NCBI GenBank assembly: GCA_965207595.1
Contig: CBDBMW010000013.1
Location: 1,302,001 to 1,366,000 of the forward strand
Direction: 5' to 3'
Origin: JAGWAJ01 sp026707615
Lineage (GTDB): Bacteria; Acidobacteriota; Vicinamibacteria; Vicinamibacterales; UBA8438
DNA length: 64,000 nucleotides
Shown: piece after piece, positions 36,551 through 44,894 of the stretch
Layout: every line of letters starts with the position of its first letter
Numbering within the stretch: position 1 is the stretch's first letter
Notes under the pieces: generated by a model
Databases searched by the model: none
Told to the model about the DNA's origin: nothing
Seen by the model: the letters and a program-made list of their open reading frames with translations, nothing else
Made by a program: the position numbers and the translations under genes

Positions 36551-39535
36551 TCAGTGGGGCGCTGCGCCGTGCCCGTGCTCGTGGATCGCCTGCCGCTCGT
36601 TGTTGTCCTCCGGCGATGCCCGCCGGTAGGGCCCGGTGATCGCCTGCGCGGCCTCGTCCGCCTTGAAGCGCTCGTAGAGCGCCTGCGCGCGGCCCGCGGC
36701 TTCGAGGTCGCCGGCGCCGCGGTGAGCCAGCATCAGGTTGTAGTGAGCCTGGAGATCCTCGGGATCGATCCGCAGGACCTCCTCGAAGGTCGCGATCGCC
36801 TCCCCGAAGCGCCGGTCGAGGAACTGGATGCGGCCGATCTGGCCCAGCACCACCCGGTCCCGCGGGTACTGCTCGCGGGCGATCTCGAGGTGCGCCAGGG
36901 CTTCCTCGTACTTCCCCAGCGTCTTGCGGGCGGTTCCCAGGAAGAAGTGGGCGCGCGCGAGGCGCGGCTCCAGGGCGATGGCGCGTTGGAGGTAGGGGAT
37001 GGCGCCGGCCACGTCGCCTTCCTGCAGCAGCGCGCGGGCGACGTTGACCGGTCCGTCCGGGTACGTCGGGTCGACCTCGATCACGCGCTCGAAGGCGGCG
37101 ACGGCCCCCTTCAGATCGCCCTGCAGGAGCAGGCCGATGCCGTAGTCGTTCCAGCGCTCGCGGAGGGGTGGTCCGGCGATCGCGGGTCGGGCTTCGGCGG
37201 CGGCCGCCTCAAGCTCTGCCGGCGCCGGGAGGGGCGGAAGCGGCTCGTCGGCGCCGATGACCGCCAGCGCCGCCTCGGCCTCGGCCATTACCGTCGTCGG
37301 GATGTCGGGGATCGCCTTGACGCCACCCGACACGTCGGAGGTGTCCCCGGTGAACGTCCAGCGCCCGTCGTCGTAGGCGGCGCCGACGGCCGCAGCGGGC
37401 GTCGACGGATCGCGCTCCCCGGCGTACGCCCACTGCGTGTTCCACCACGCGAACTTGCGGTAGTTGACCTTCGCGCGCAGGAAGATGCGGTCGCCGGCGT
37501 CCTCCGGTACCCGCAGCCGGTAGTGGACGGTGTCGGCGGCGCCGGGCGGGATCAGCCGGACGTAGGCGACCGAGCGGGTCATCCAGGCGTTCCGCTTGTT
37601 GATCGGGTTGCCGCGCTCGTCGAGCTGCAGGCTGCGGTAGAAGTGGGCGCTCGGGTCGACCGGGCCGGACCCGCCGTCGGCCACCGCTCCGCTGTGCAGC
37701 AGCACGCGGCCCCGGTCGTCGATCGCCTCGAACTCCACCCAGACGTCGAAGGCGTCGACCGTTCCGCCGGGGAAGAAGTGGCCGACCTTGCGCGTCCGGA
37801 CCACCACCTCGACCCGCACCGACTCGCCCCGCCGCACCGCGACCTCCTGCAGGTCGAGCGGCGCCAGCACTTCCGCCGGCGGCGCCCCGGTTGAGATGCC
37901 CGCGGCACCGAAGCGCATCGATTCCTCGCCGACCGCGAACGTGCTCGACAGGCGCGGCTCGGCCGTGCCGCGCGCCGCGGCGAGCGCCGGGGGCGGCGCC
38001 TCGGCGACGCGCGTGATGCCGAAGACGTCCACCGAGACCTGCCCGTCGCGCAGGAAGTCCTGCACCAGCTTGAGCTGCTCCGCGTCCCCGTTGACGAACG
38101 GCAGCGCCGTGTTGGCGCCGGGGAAGCGGTGGGAGCGGACCAGACCGTCCCGCGCCGCCGGATCGTCGGACGGGACGAGCGGCATGTGGCAGTCGCGGCA
38201 GGTCTGGGGCGCCGGCGGATAGTAGAACGACCGCGCTCCCTGGCCGGAGACGCCGGACGCCTGCCAGTTGTCGTACTCGTTGAACCCGCGGATCCAGCGG
38301 TACTCGTTCACCGGGACGTCGAGGTGCACCTTGTGGCACGACGAGCAGAACTCGGCGCTCTGCTCGGTGTGGAACGGCTTCAGGAAGGTCTTCCGATGCG
38401 GGCCCGGGGCGAGGTGGGTGGCCGTGTCGTGCAGCCACTGGAGCACGGGATTCTCGCTCGCCGCCAGGTCGTGCATCGGCGGGTACTCGATCACGAAGTC
38501 GCCCTGGCCCATCGTGCTGCCGACGTGGACGATGGAGTGGCAGGAGGTGCAGCCGAGGCCCGCCTGCGCCTCCGGGGTGTCGATCTGCTCCCGGATCGGC
38601 CGGTCGAAGCGCCCGTTGAAGAAGACGGCGTGGTCGTGGCAGCCGGCGCACCACTTGGACGGCTCGGTGCCGACGACGTCCTGCATGTACTCGATCGACT
38701 TGCGGTACCACTGGTTGTTGAAGGAAGAGAAGTGGTGGGCGGACGGCTGCCACTGCTCGTAGATGTCCCGGTGGCAGCGGCCGCACGCCTCGCTGGTCAG
38801 GAAGAAGTCGGCCGGAATGGTGCCGTCGACGTTGGTGTTGGCCGACGAGGGGAAGAAGGGACTGTCCGGCCCGGCCCCTTCCTCCAGCATGGTCGCAGGG
38901 GGTGCGGTCGGGTTGACGATGCGGTGGTCCCGGCGCCACTTGGCATCCGTCGCGCTGCGGACGAACGGTGCCGCGACGGCGGCCACGAGCGCGAAGGCGA
39001 GGCCGGCACGCAACGCGCGAACGGCGGCGCCGCTCGCGTCCCACGCGCCGCCCACAACCGACGCATCGCGCGTCCCTGCCGCATCGCGCGTCCCTGCCGC
39101 ATCGCGCGTCCCTGCCGCATCGCGCGTCGTCCCCGCGTCGCCCGCCGCCGTTGACTCGCTCGTCGCGTGCGCCAGGCGCGCCGCGACTCGCCACAGGTGC
39201 GCGGCCAGCAGCACGGCGCCGACCACCATCACCGTGACGTGGGCCACGAGGATCGGACGCTGGGCGCGGGACGCGCCGACCACCATCACTCCGACTCCGA
39301 GCAGGAGCCCGATCGCGCTGACGCCGAGCCCCACCGCACAGAGCGGTGCGGGCGTCCAGCGGCGCCGGAGGAGCACGAAGCCCGCCACGCCGGCCAGGGC
39401 GAAGCCGAGCAGAGGATGAAGGGCGACGTTGGCGAAGTACCAGAGCGAGGCGCTCGGCAACGCGGCGAGGTACGCCGAGTTGAGCAGGAGGACCAGGAAC
39501 CCCGCAACGAGCAGGCGAAGGGTCACGGGTGACAT
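36551..39535 (-). CDS. membrane-anchored five-heme cytochrome c with C-terminal TPR repeats
   Basis: A 994-residue protein. Residues 1-125 contain about four membrane helices (LRLLVAGFLVLLLNSAYL, LLGFALAGVAGFVLL, ..) and a further helix lies near 175-200 after a low-complexity GTRDAA repeat. The periplasmic part has five CxxCH heme sites near residues 250 (CGRCH), 295 (CAGCH), 328 (CTSCH), 396 (CSSCH) and 445 (CRDCH). A beta-rich domain follows, and the C-terminal ~200 residues are TPRs. The heme arrangement recalls cytochrome c554/NrfA-like electron carriers, but no active-site motif settles it. It likely links the quinone pool to a periplasmic or surface partner held by the TPRs. The start at 39535 lacks a clear Shine-Dalgarno sequence. 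Confidence 0.85.
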   Translation of the reverse strand: MSPVTLRLLVAGFLVLLLNSAYLAALPSASLWYFANVALHPLLGFALAGVAGFVLLRRRWTPAPLCAVGLGVSAIGLLLGVGVMVVGASRAQRPILVAHVTVMVVGAVLLAAHLWRVAARLAHATSESTAAGDAGTTRDAAGTRDAAGTRDAAGTRDASVVGGAWDASGAAVRALRAGLAFALVAAVAAPFVRSATDAKWRRDHRIVNPTAPPATMLEEGAGPDSPFFPSSANTNVDGTIPADFFLTSEACGRCHRDIYEQWQPSAHHFSSFNNQWYRKSIEYMQDVVGTEPSKWCAGCHDHAVFFNGRFDRPIREQIDTPEAQAGLGCTSCHSIVHVGSTMGQGDFVIEYPPMHDLAASENPVLQWLHDTATHLAPGPHRKTFLKPFHTEQSAEFCSSCHKVHLDVPVNEYRWIRGFNEYDNWQASGVSGQGARSFYYPPAPQTCRDCHMPLVPSDDPAARDGLVRSHRFPGANTALPFVNGDAEQLKLVQDFLRDGQVSVDVFGITRVAEAPPPALAAARGTAEPRLSSTFAVGEESMRFGAAGISTGAPPAEVLAPLDLQEVAVRRGESVRVEVVVRTRKVGHFFPGGTVDAFDVWVEFEAIDDRGRVLLHSGAVADGGSGPVDPSAHFYRSLQLDERGNPINKRNAWMTRSVAYVRLIPPGAADTVHYRLRVPEDAGDRIFLRAKVNYRKFAWWNTQWAYAGERDPSTPAAAVGAAYDDGRWTFTGDTSDVSGGVKAIPDIPTTVMAEAEAALAVIGADEPLPPLPAPAELEAAAAEARPAIAGPPLRERWNDYGIGLLLQGDLKGAVAAFERVIEVDPTYPDGPVNVARALLQEGDVAGAIPYLQRAIALEPRLARAHFFLGTARKTLGKYEEALAHLEIAREQYPRDRVVLGQIGRIQFLDRRFGEAIATFEEVLRIDPEDLQAHYNLMLAHRGAGDLEAAGRAQALYERFKADEAAQAITGPYRRASPEDNNERQAIHEHGHGAAPH
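39063..39128. repeat. 18-bp tandem repeat within the cytochrome gene
   Basis: The unit GCATCGCGCGTCCCTGCC is repeated 3.7 times without change. It is in frame and encodes repeats of six residues (GTRDAA) in the linker before the last membrane helix. Perfect identity points to recent expansion, and copy number could vary between strains without breaking the frame. Confidence 0.9.
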
Positions 39536-39670
39536 CGGCGGGGTCCGCCGGCGGTCAGCTCGCCGGCGCGCCCTGACGGGTGCATCGGGCGTCCGCGTGG
39601 GGGTGCAACGTCCTGCATCGCGGTTCTGCGGCCCGGACTCCTTGCCGGCCGCCGGCGTGATGGGCGTGGG

Positions 39671-40378
39671 TCAGGCGCGTACCTCGTCCTTGTCGATGCG
39701 GCCGTCGACGAGGCGGATCAGGCGCCGGGCGCGCGCCATGACCCGCGGGTCGTGGGTCGAGAAGAGGAACGTGACCCCGTTGTCCCGGTTCAGCGTCTCC
39801 ATCATCTCGAGGAGCGACTCGGCGGTCGCGGAGTCGACGTTGGCGGTCGGCTCGTCCGCCAGCACGACGGCCGGTTCGGCCGCGATCGCGCGCGCGATCG
39901 CGACGCGCTGCTGCTGGCCGCCCGAGAGCTCCGACGGCCGGCGGTGCTCCATGCCCTCGAGCCCGACGCGGGAGAGGAGCTCCATGACGCGCTCGCGCCG
40001 CTCCGATTCCGCGACCCCCTGGACGGCCATCACGATCTCGGCGTTTTCGTAGGCGCTCAGCACCGGCAGCAGGTTGTAGGCCTGGAACACGAAGCCGATG
40101 CGGTCGCGGCGCAGGTGGCTCAGCTCCTTCCGGTTGAGCGTTCCGAGGTCCGCGCCCTCGAGGCGCACGGTGCCCGACGTGGGCGTGTCGAGGGCCCCGA
40201 TCAGGTTGAGCGCCGTCGTCTTGCCCGAGCCCGACGGGCCGCTGAGGGCCGTGAACTCGCCGCCGCGCATCGTCATCGTGATGCCGCGCAATGCGTCGAC
40301 CTGCTGATCTCCCTGCCGATAGACCTTGGCGACCTCTTCCAGCTCCACGACGGGAGCCGCTCCGTCCGCACCGCTCAT
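39671..40378 (-). CDS. ABC transporter ATPase, MacB/LolD type
   Basis: A 235-residue ATPase: Walker A GPSGSGKT at 47-54, signature LSGGQQQR near 147, Walker B VVLADEPT near 167, and a terminal H-loop region STHDPRVM. The sequence RLEGADLGTLNRKELSHLRRDRIGFVFQAYNLLP is typical of the LolD/MacB/FtsE branch, which powers extraction or export of lipoproteins, peptides or drugs from the inner membrane. It ends a three-gene minus-strand operon with two FtsX-fold permeases (gaps of 44 and 49 bases). ATG 40378 has GAGAGGTGG upstream. The substrate is unknown. Confidence 0.9.
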   Translation of the reverse strand: MSGADGAAPVVELEEVAKVYRQGDQQVDALRGITMTMRGGEFTALSGPSGSGKTTALNLIGALDTPTSGTVRLEGADLGTLNRKELSHLRRDRIGFVFQAYNLLPVLSAYENAEIVMAVQGVAESERRERVMELLSRVGLEGMEHRRPSELSGGQQQRVAIARAIAAEPAVVLADEPTANVDSATAESLLEMMETLNRDNGVTFLFSTHDPRVMARARRLIRLVDGRIDKDEVRA

Positions 40379-40422
40379 CGGCGACCACCTCTCCTGTTCG
40401 GCATCGGGCGTTCCGGGGGAGC

Positions 40423-41670
40423 TCAGACCAGGCGAATCGTCTCCACCGGATCCGCGTGTCCCGCCTTCCAGGCCGGGTAGACGCCGGACAGAAGGATGGC
40501 GGCCAGCGCCGAGAAGCCGATGAGAGTCAGGCTCTCGCCGAAGATGCCGACCCGCAACGTCGTCGACATGCCGACGCCGGCGACCTCCATCTGGTCGGCG
40601 GGGACGATGGCCGTCATGTCGAGGCCCGTCGACGAGAGATAGAGGTACGGCCCGATGGTGACGAGCGCGGCGGCCGCGAGGCCGACGACGGCCAGCCAGG
40701 CGCTCTCGAGCATGACCAGCCGGAAGAGCTGCGCCGGGCTGAACCCGACGGCCAGCATGATGCCGAACTCGCGCAGGCGCTCCATCACGCTGACGAAGAG
40801 CGTGTTGAAGATGCCGGCCGCCACGAGCACCGCGAGCACGAACATCATGACCTGGGCGCCGCCCACCTTCATGGCGATGAACACGGCCAGGTCCGGCTGC
40901 AGCTCGTGCCACGGAAGCACGGCGACGCCGGCCGGCGCCCCGCCTTCGAGATCGCTCACGACGCGGTCCGTGACGCGCTGATCGTCGACGAACGCGGCCA
41001 CCTGGATCGCTTCGTCCGGCCCGTAGCCGATGAGCTCGCGCACCGTGTCGAGGGGCAGCAGGCAGATGCCGCCGTCGACGCTCGGCGAGCCGGTCTCGAT
41101 GAGGCCGGAGACCCGCGCCAGGCCGCTCACGATCTCGCCTTCCTTGTCGGTCAGGGTGTAGACCACCTTCGAGCCGAGCTCGACGTCGAGGTTCGAGGCG
41201 AGCTTCGCGCCCAGGATGATCCCGCCGTCGCTCGACGTCCGGAAGAACTCCCCTTCGGAGACCGCCTCGAGGAGCGACAGGGTCTCCTCGTCCTCGTTCT
41301 CGGGGGAGACGGCGAGGAAGCCGGCCCCGACGTTCTCCCGCGCGGTCGACAGCATGTTGAACCCGCTGATGCGCTCCACGACCCGGATGACGCGCGGGTT
41401 GTCCGCGGCCAGGCGCCGCAGCTCGCCCGTCCCCGTCACGGGGCGGGAGAGGGTCGGGGTGTCGAGGTACTCGGGGTGCTGCAGCGTCACGTGGCCCGCG
41501 CCGAGGCGGGCCGCCAGGCGGATCATGTCGGCCCAGTTCTGATCCTGCATCGCCATCATGATGACGGAGAGGAAGACGCCGAAGACGATCGCCGACAGGG
41601 TGATCGTCGTCCGGCGGCGGTTCCGCCAGAGGTTGCGCCACGCCATCGTCGCGAGACTGCTGCCCTTCAT
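40423..41670 (-). CDS. ABC transporter permease, FtsX/MacB fold (a)
   Basis: A 415-residue permease beginning MAWRNLWRNRRRTTITLSAIVFGVFLSVIMMAM, the usual basic leader and first helix. A long periplasmic MacB-PCD-like domain follows (about 50-270), then three C-terminal helices (FVLAVLVAAGIFNTLFVSVMERLREFGIMLAVGFSP, and two more) ending PAWKAGHADPVETIRL. This is the LolC/LolE and MacB topology. With the neighbouring permease and ATPase it forms a complete transporter with two different membrane subunits, as in LolCDE. The lack of a fused ATPase separates it from true MacB. ATG 41670 gives the canonical start. Confidence 0.88.
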   Translation of the reverse strand: MKGSSLATMAWRNLWRNRRRTTITLSAIVFGVFLSVIMMAMQDQNWADMIRLAARLGAGHVTLQHPEYLDTPTLSRPVTGTGELRRLAADNPRVIRVVERISGFNMLSTARENVGAGFLAVSPENEDEETLSLLEAVSEGEFFRTSSDGGIILGAKLASNLDVELGSKVVYTLTDKEGEIVSGLARVSGLIETGSPSVDGGICLLPLDTVRELIGYGPDEAIQVAAFVDDQRVTDRVVSDLEGGAPAGVAVLPWHELQPDLAVFIAMKVGGAQVMMFVLAVLVAAGIFNTLFVSVMERLREFGIMLAVGFSPAQLFRLVMLESAWLAVVGLAAAALVTIGPYLYLSSTGLDMTAIVPADQMEVAGVGMSTTLRVGIFGESLTLIGFSALAAILLSGVYPAWKAGHADPVETIRLV

Positions 41671-41719
41671 CGCGCACCCTTCCTTGCTGTCCGGTCTCGT
41701 GCCCGGGCCTTCATCGTAC

Positions 41720-42934
41720 TCACTGATACCGCATCGCCTCCACGGGGCTGATCCGGGCCGCCTTGAGGGCGGGGTAGACCACCGCCACGAGCACCAGCAG
41801 GATCAGCGTCATCGCCGGAGTCGCGAACGTGGCGGGAGTCACCGCCGCCTGCCACACGGTCGCGAACGACGCCCCCATCACCGAAACCCCGCCGAGAGCG
41901 CCGGTGTCGATTCCGAACTCCACCAGGTACCACAGCGTCGGGATGGAGAGCACCAGCCCTATGGCCAGCGCGAGGCCGGTCTGGAGGGCGCTCTCCAGGA
42001 AGATCAGCGACAGCACCTGGCGCGGCTCGACGCCGAGCGCCTTGAGCACGCCGAACTCGCGGATGCGCTCGAAGACCGCCATCAGCATCGCGTTCAGCAC
42101 GAGTATCGCGATGACGATGTAGAAGACGGCGGAGATGATGCCCATCATCTGGCGCGCGGAGTCCAGGTAGGTCGCGATGGTCGGCATCAGCGACCGCCAC
42201 GACTGCGTGTCGAGGCCGGGGGCCAGACCCTGCGCAGTGGCGAGCGCCGCGTCCAGCTCCACGTCGTCCGGCTTGCGCACCACGACCTCGTGCGCACCCG
42301 ACGGCATCACGAAGAGCTCGCGGAAGGCCGCCTCGGTGAGGTAGACCGCGCCACGGTCGACGCCGTCGTTGATGCTGCCGAGGATGCCGCGCACGATGTA
42401 CAGGTCGTTGGCGATGCCGCCGTCGGTCGTCTGGCTGAGCACGATCAGCTCGTCGCCGATGGCGACGTTGAGCGACCGCGCCATCCGGCGTCCCACGACG
42501 GCGCCCTTGGGGTCGGCCTCGTCGAGCCAGGCGCCCTCTTCGACCCGGGTCGCGATGATGCTGACGCGGGCGTCGTCCTGCACGTTCACGCCGCGCAGCG
42601 ACGCCCCGGCGGCCGAGTCGTGCGCCGCCGCGAGCCCCGCGCCCACGAGGCGCGCGCTGGCCCGGAACCCGGCCGCTTCGAGGTCGGGGATCAGCGTATC
42701 GATGCCGTCGATGACGGTGTAGAGCGACGGGTCGTCCAGGTAGGTCGGGGCGTGGATCTGAAGATCGCCGAGGTCGACCTCGACGATGGTCTCCTCCATG
42801 TCGTTCAGCATGCCCTGCAGCAGGCCGAACCAGATGACCATGCCGTAGAGCCCGAACACCATCGCGCCCACCGTGACCGCCGTTCGCCGGCGGTTGCGGC
42901 CGATGTTGCGCCACGCCATCTTGAGGATGCCCAT
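41720..42934 (-). CDS. ABC transporter permease, FtsX/MacB fold (b)
   Basis: A 404-residue permease, first gene of the ABC trio. It starts MGILKMAWRNIGRNRRRTAVTVGAMVFGLYGMVIWFG, has a periplasmic MacB-PCD-like domain (about 45-270) and a C-terminal helix bundle with VLNAMLMAVFERIREFGVLKALGVEPRQVL, the conserved coupling-helix region, ending YPALKAARISPVEAMRYQ. It is clearly homologous to the next gene but not a recent duplicate. ATG 42934 has GAGGGAC upstream. It starts 82 bases after the ankyrin gene at 43017 on the same strand, so read-through from that gene's promoter is plausible. Confidence 0.88.
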   Translation of the reverse strand: MGILKMAWRNIGRNRRRTAVTVGAMVFGLYGMVIWFGLLQGMLNDMEETIVEVDLGDLQIHAPTYLDDPSLYTVIDGIDTLIPDLEAAGFRASARLVGAGLAAAHDSAAGASLRGVNVQDDARVSIIATRVEEGAWLDEADPKGAVVGRRMARSLNVAIGDELIVLSQTTDGGIANDLYIVRGILGSINDGVDRGAVYLTEAAFRELFVMPSGAHEVVVRKPDDVELDAALATAQGLAPGLDTQSWRSLMPTIATYLDSARQMMGIISAVFYIVIAILVLNAMLMAVFERIREFGVLKALGVEPRQVLSLIFLESALQTGLALAIGLVLSIPTLWYLVEFGIDTGALGGVSVMGASFATVWQAAVTPATFATPAMTLILLVLVAVVYPALKAARISPVEAMRYQ

Positions 42935-43016
42935 GCGTCCCTCGTATCGAAGTCTCCGCGTGCCGTCGCCGGCCTCGTCGCGCGTCGGTCCCCCGCCGGC
43001 CGTCGGGGCGCCGCCC

Positions 43017-44483
43017 TCAGGGCGCCCCGGTCCCCAGCAGTTCCTGGATGGCCGCCGCGGTCGCCGGCCGCGTGCTGAAGTGGCTCCGCGTGCCGTCCGC
43101 GTTCTCGAGCGGCGTCCACCCGTCGTCGCTCTCGAGGTCGAGCGCGGCGCCGTGCTCGAAGAGGAAGCGGACAACGCTGGTCGTGCCGCTGCGCGCCGCC
43201 CCGTGCATCGCCGTCTCGCCCTTGTCGTTGGCGGCCGCAAGGTCGGCCCCGAGCTTCCAGAGCAGCTCGACCGCCTCGAGCCGCTCCGCCTCGGTGCCGA
43301 TGCTCCGCTCGAAGTTGAAGCCCATGCCGGCCGCCGCCATCAGCGGCGTCACGGAGCGGTCGGTCGCCCGGTGCGGATCCGCCCCGTGGGCCAGCAGCAC
43401 CCGCATCGCCGCCGCGTCGCCTCCGCGGGCCGCGATCAGAAGCGGAGTGGCCCCGATGAACGGCAGCGCGCTCCAGTTGTTGTCGAAGACGCCGGCGCGC
43501 GGGAACCGCTTCTCGATCCGCGCGTTCGGGTCGGCGCCCGCCGCCAGCAGCACGCGCATCAGGCCGAGCGGATCGAGGTCGCCCGTCGTGGGGGGAGGGG
43601 GCCGGTAGAAGTCGGTGAACTCGTAGCGCCGCCAGCGAACGGCGTGGTGGAGCGCCGTGCCCCCCGGGGTGGCGACCTCCGGGTCGGCACCCAGCGCCAG
43701 CAACTCCGCGGCCAGGGCGTAGTGACCGTTCAGGATGGCAAGGACGAGCGGCGTATGGCCGTCTGCGTCCGCCGCGTCCATGTCCGCTCCGGCGGCCACC
43801 AGGACGCGCGCGACGGCGCCGTCGCCGACCCGGACCGCGAACAGCAGCGGCGTGAACTCCCCGTCCGAGCGTGCGCCGACGTCGGCGCCGTTCCGGACGA
43901 GAGCCTCGGCCGCGGCCAGGTGGCGCTCCGCCGCCGCCCACATGAGCGCGGTCTGGCCGCGCCACGTCTCCCTCGCGTTCGGATCGGCGCCGCGCGCGAG
44001 CAGCAACTCGACGGCCGCCGCGCTGCCGCTGCGGGCCGCGGACATCAGCGCCGTCTCGCCCTCGCGCGACACCTGCCCGGCGTCGGCGCCGGCATCGAGC
44101 AGGCGCCCGATGACGGCGGCGTTGCCGTTCACGCTCGCCAGCGTCAGCGGCGTCACGCCGTAGCGGTTCGCCGCCGACGGGTCCGCGCCGGCCGCGAGCA
44201 GCGCCGCCACCGCTTCTTCGTTATCGAGGTGCGCCGCCCAGTGGAGCGCGGTGGTGCCGTCGACCTCCGCGACGTGTGCGGCGCCCGCGTCGGCCGCGAG
44301 CGCCGCGCGGACCGCGCCTGCGTCGCCCGCCCTGACCAGGGCGAGGATCCCGGCCCCGCGTTCCTCGGCGCCGGCGCCGGGACCGGATGCGACGAGGGCC
44401 AGCAGCATGGCCGCGGAGGTCATCCGCCGGCCAGCGTCGAGCGCGACGGCTGTCGCGAGAAGGTGCATCCCCACCTTATTCAT
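43017..44483 (-). CDS. secreted ankyrin-repeat protein, copy 2
   Basis: A 488-residue ankyrin protein with an N-terminal hydrophobic signal (MTSAAMLLALVASGPGAGAEE after about 20 residues). Repeats begin with GTTALHWAAHLDNEEAVAALLAAGADP and continue through GWTPLENADGTRSHFS near the end. An insert with RWRRYEFTDFYRPPPPTTGDLD and RIEKRFPRAGVFDNNWS around 280-340 interrupts the repeats. It is the paralog of the gene at 33496; both are exported and neighbour a DUF1592-DUF1552 operon, here divergent. A strong promoter (44504-44532) lies just upstream. The alternative start at 44468 is possible. Confidence 0.85.
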   Translation of the reverse strand: MNKVGMHLLATAVALDAGRRMTSAAMLLALVASGPGAGAEERGAGILALVRAGDAGAVRAALAADAGAAHVAEVDGTTALHWAAHLDNEEAVAALLAAGADPSAANRYGVTPLTLASVNGNAAVIGRLLDAGADAGQVSREGETALMSAARSGSAAAVELLLARGADPNARETWRGQTALMWAAAERHLAAAEALVRNGADVGARSDGEFTPLLFAVRVGDGAVARVLVAAGADMDAADADGHTPLVLAILNGHYALAAELLALGADPEVATPGGTALHHAVRWRRYEFTDFYRPPPPTTGDLDPLGLMRVLLAAGADPNARIEKRFPRAGVFDNNWSALPFIGATPLLIAARGGDAAAMRVLLAHGADPHRATDRSVTPLMAAAGMGFNFERSIGTEAERLEAVELLWKLGADLAAANDKGETAMHGAARSGTTSVVRFLFEHGAALDLESDDGWTPLENADGTRSHFSTRPATAAAIQELLGTGAP

Positions 44484-44503
44484 AGACCGACCGTCTGCCT
44501 GTC

Positions 44504-44532
44504 ATTCAACTCCATGCCTATCTCGGTGTCAA
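44504..44532 (-). promoter_or_regulatory. sigma-70 promoter of ankyrin gene copy 2
   Basis: On the minus strand TTGACA (44532-44527, exact consensus), a 17-base spacer and TTGAAT (44509-44504, four of six) form a strong promoter. Transcription would start near 44497, leaving a leader of only about 14 bases before the ATG at 44483. Confidence 0.7.
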
Positions 44533-44723
44533 GGCACGTAACGAGTGGCCGATGCCCTGTCCTCGGCGCGGGGTGTCCTCAGCCGCCCGCACGTCGGCTC
44601 GCGTTCCGGCCCACTGGCAACCATAGCACCCGCGGTCGTCGGCGGGGAGCCGGAAGCTCGCGATTTCGGCTCCCGAACGTGACCGGCCGCTCCGGCGCCG
44701 CTGCCCTCGGGCCGCCTTTCCGC

Positions 44724-44752
44724 TTGGCAACGGGCGGCGGGTAGGCGACAAT
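44724..44752 (+). promoter_or_regulatory. sigma-70-like promoter of the second DUF1592-DUF1552 operon
   Basis: TTGGCA (44724-44729), a 17-base spacer and GACAAT (44747-44752) match consensus at five and four positions. The predicted start near 44759 gives a leader of about 135 bases that contains the GAGTCTGCGCCG element at 44802. The remainder of the 411-base gap from 44484 holds only this element and the divergent promoter. Confidence 0.55.
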
Positions 44753-44801
44753 CGCACGTTCGCGCATCCCGCGGCGGGTCCGAAGCAACGGTTCGAGCGA
44801 G

Positions 44802-44833
44802 GAGTCTGCGCCGGAGAACGGCGCGGATTCCCG
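44802..44833 (+). repeat. leader repeat, short form D
   Basis: It starts GAGTCTGCGCCG and continues with GGATTCCC, which can pair with the opening GAGTC region as in copies A and B, but the GC-rich terminal hairpin is missing. It lies in sense orientation about 80 bases before the DUF1592 start, in the predicted leader. Confidence 0.4.
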
Positions 44834-44894
44834 GAGGGTTGGCAGGGCACCACGCGGAGCCGTCGGGCGACGAATGGTGGGCCAGGAGTCCAGC

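Noticed and set aside
39063..39128. Tandem repeat as a CRISPR-like array
   Set aside because: Units are 18 bp with no spacers and lie in frame within a cytochrome gene.
39671..42934. Calling the ABC operon LolCDE outright
   Set aside because: The topology and ATPase fit the Lol/MacB branch, but there is no LolA or LolB nearby and the two permeases lack a diagnostic feature I can verify; only the broad family is supported.
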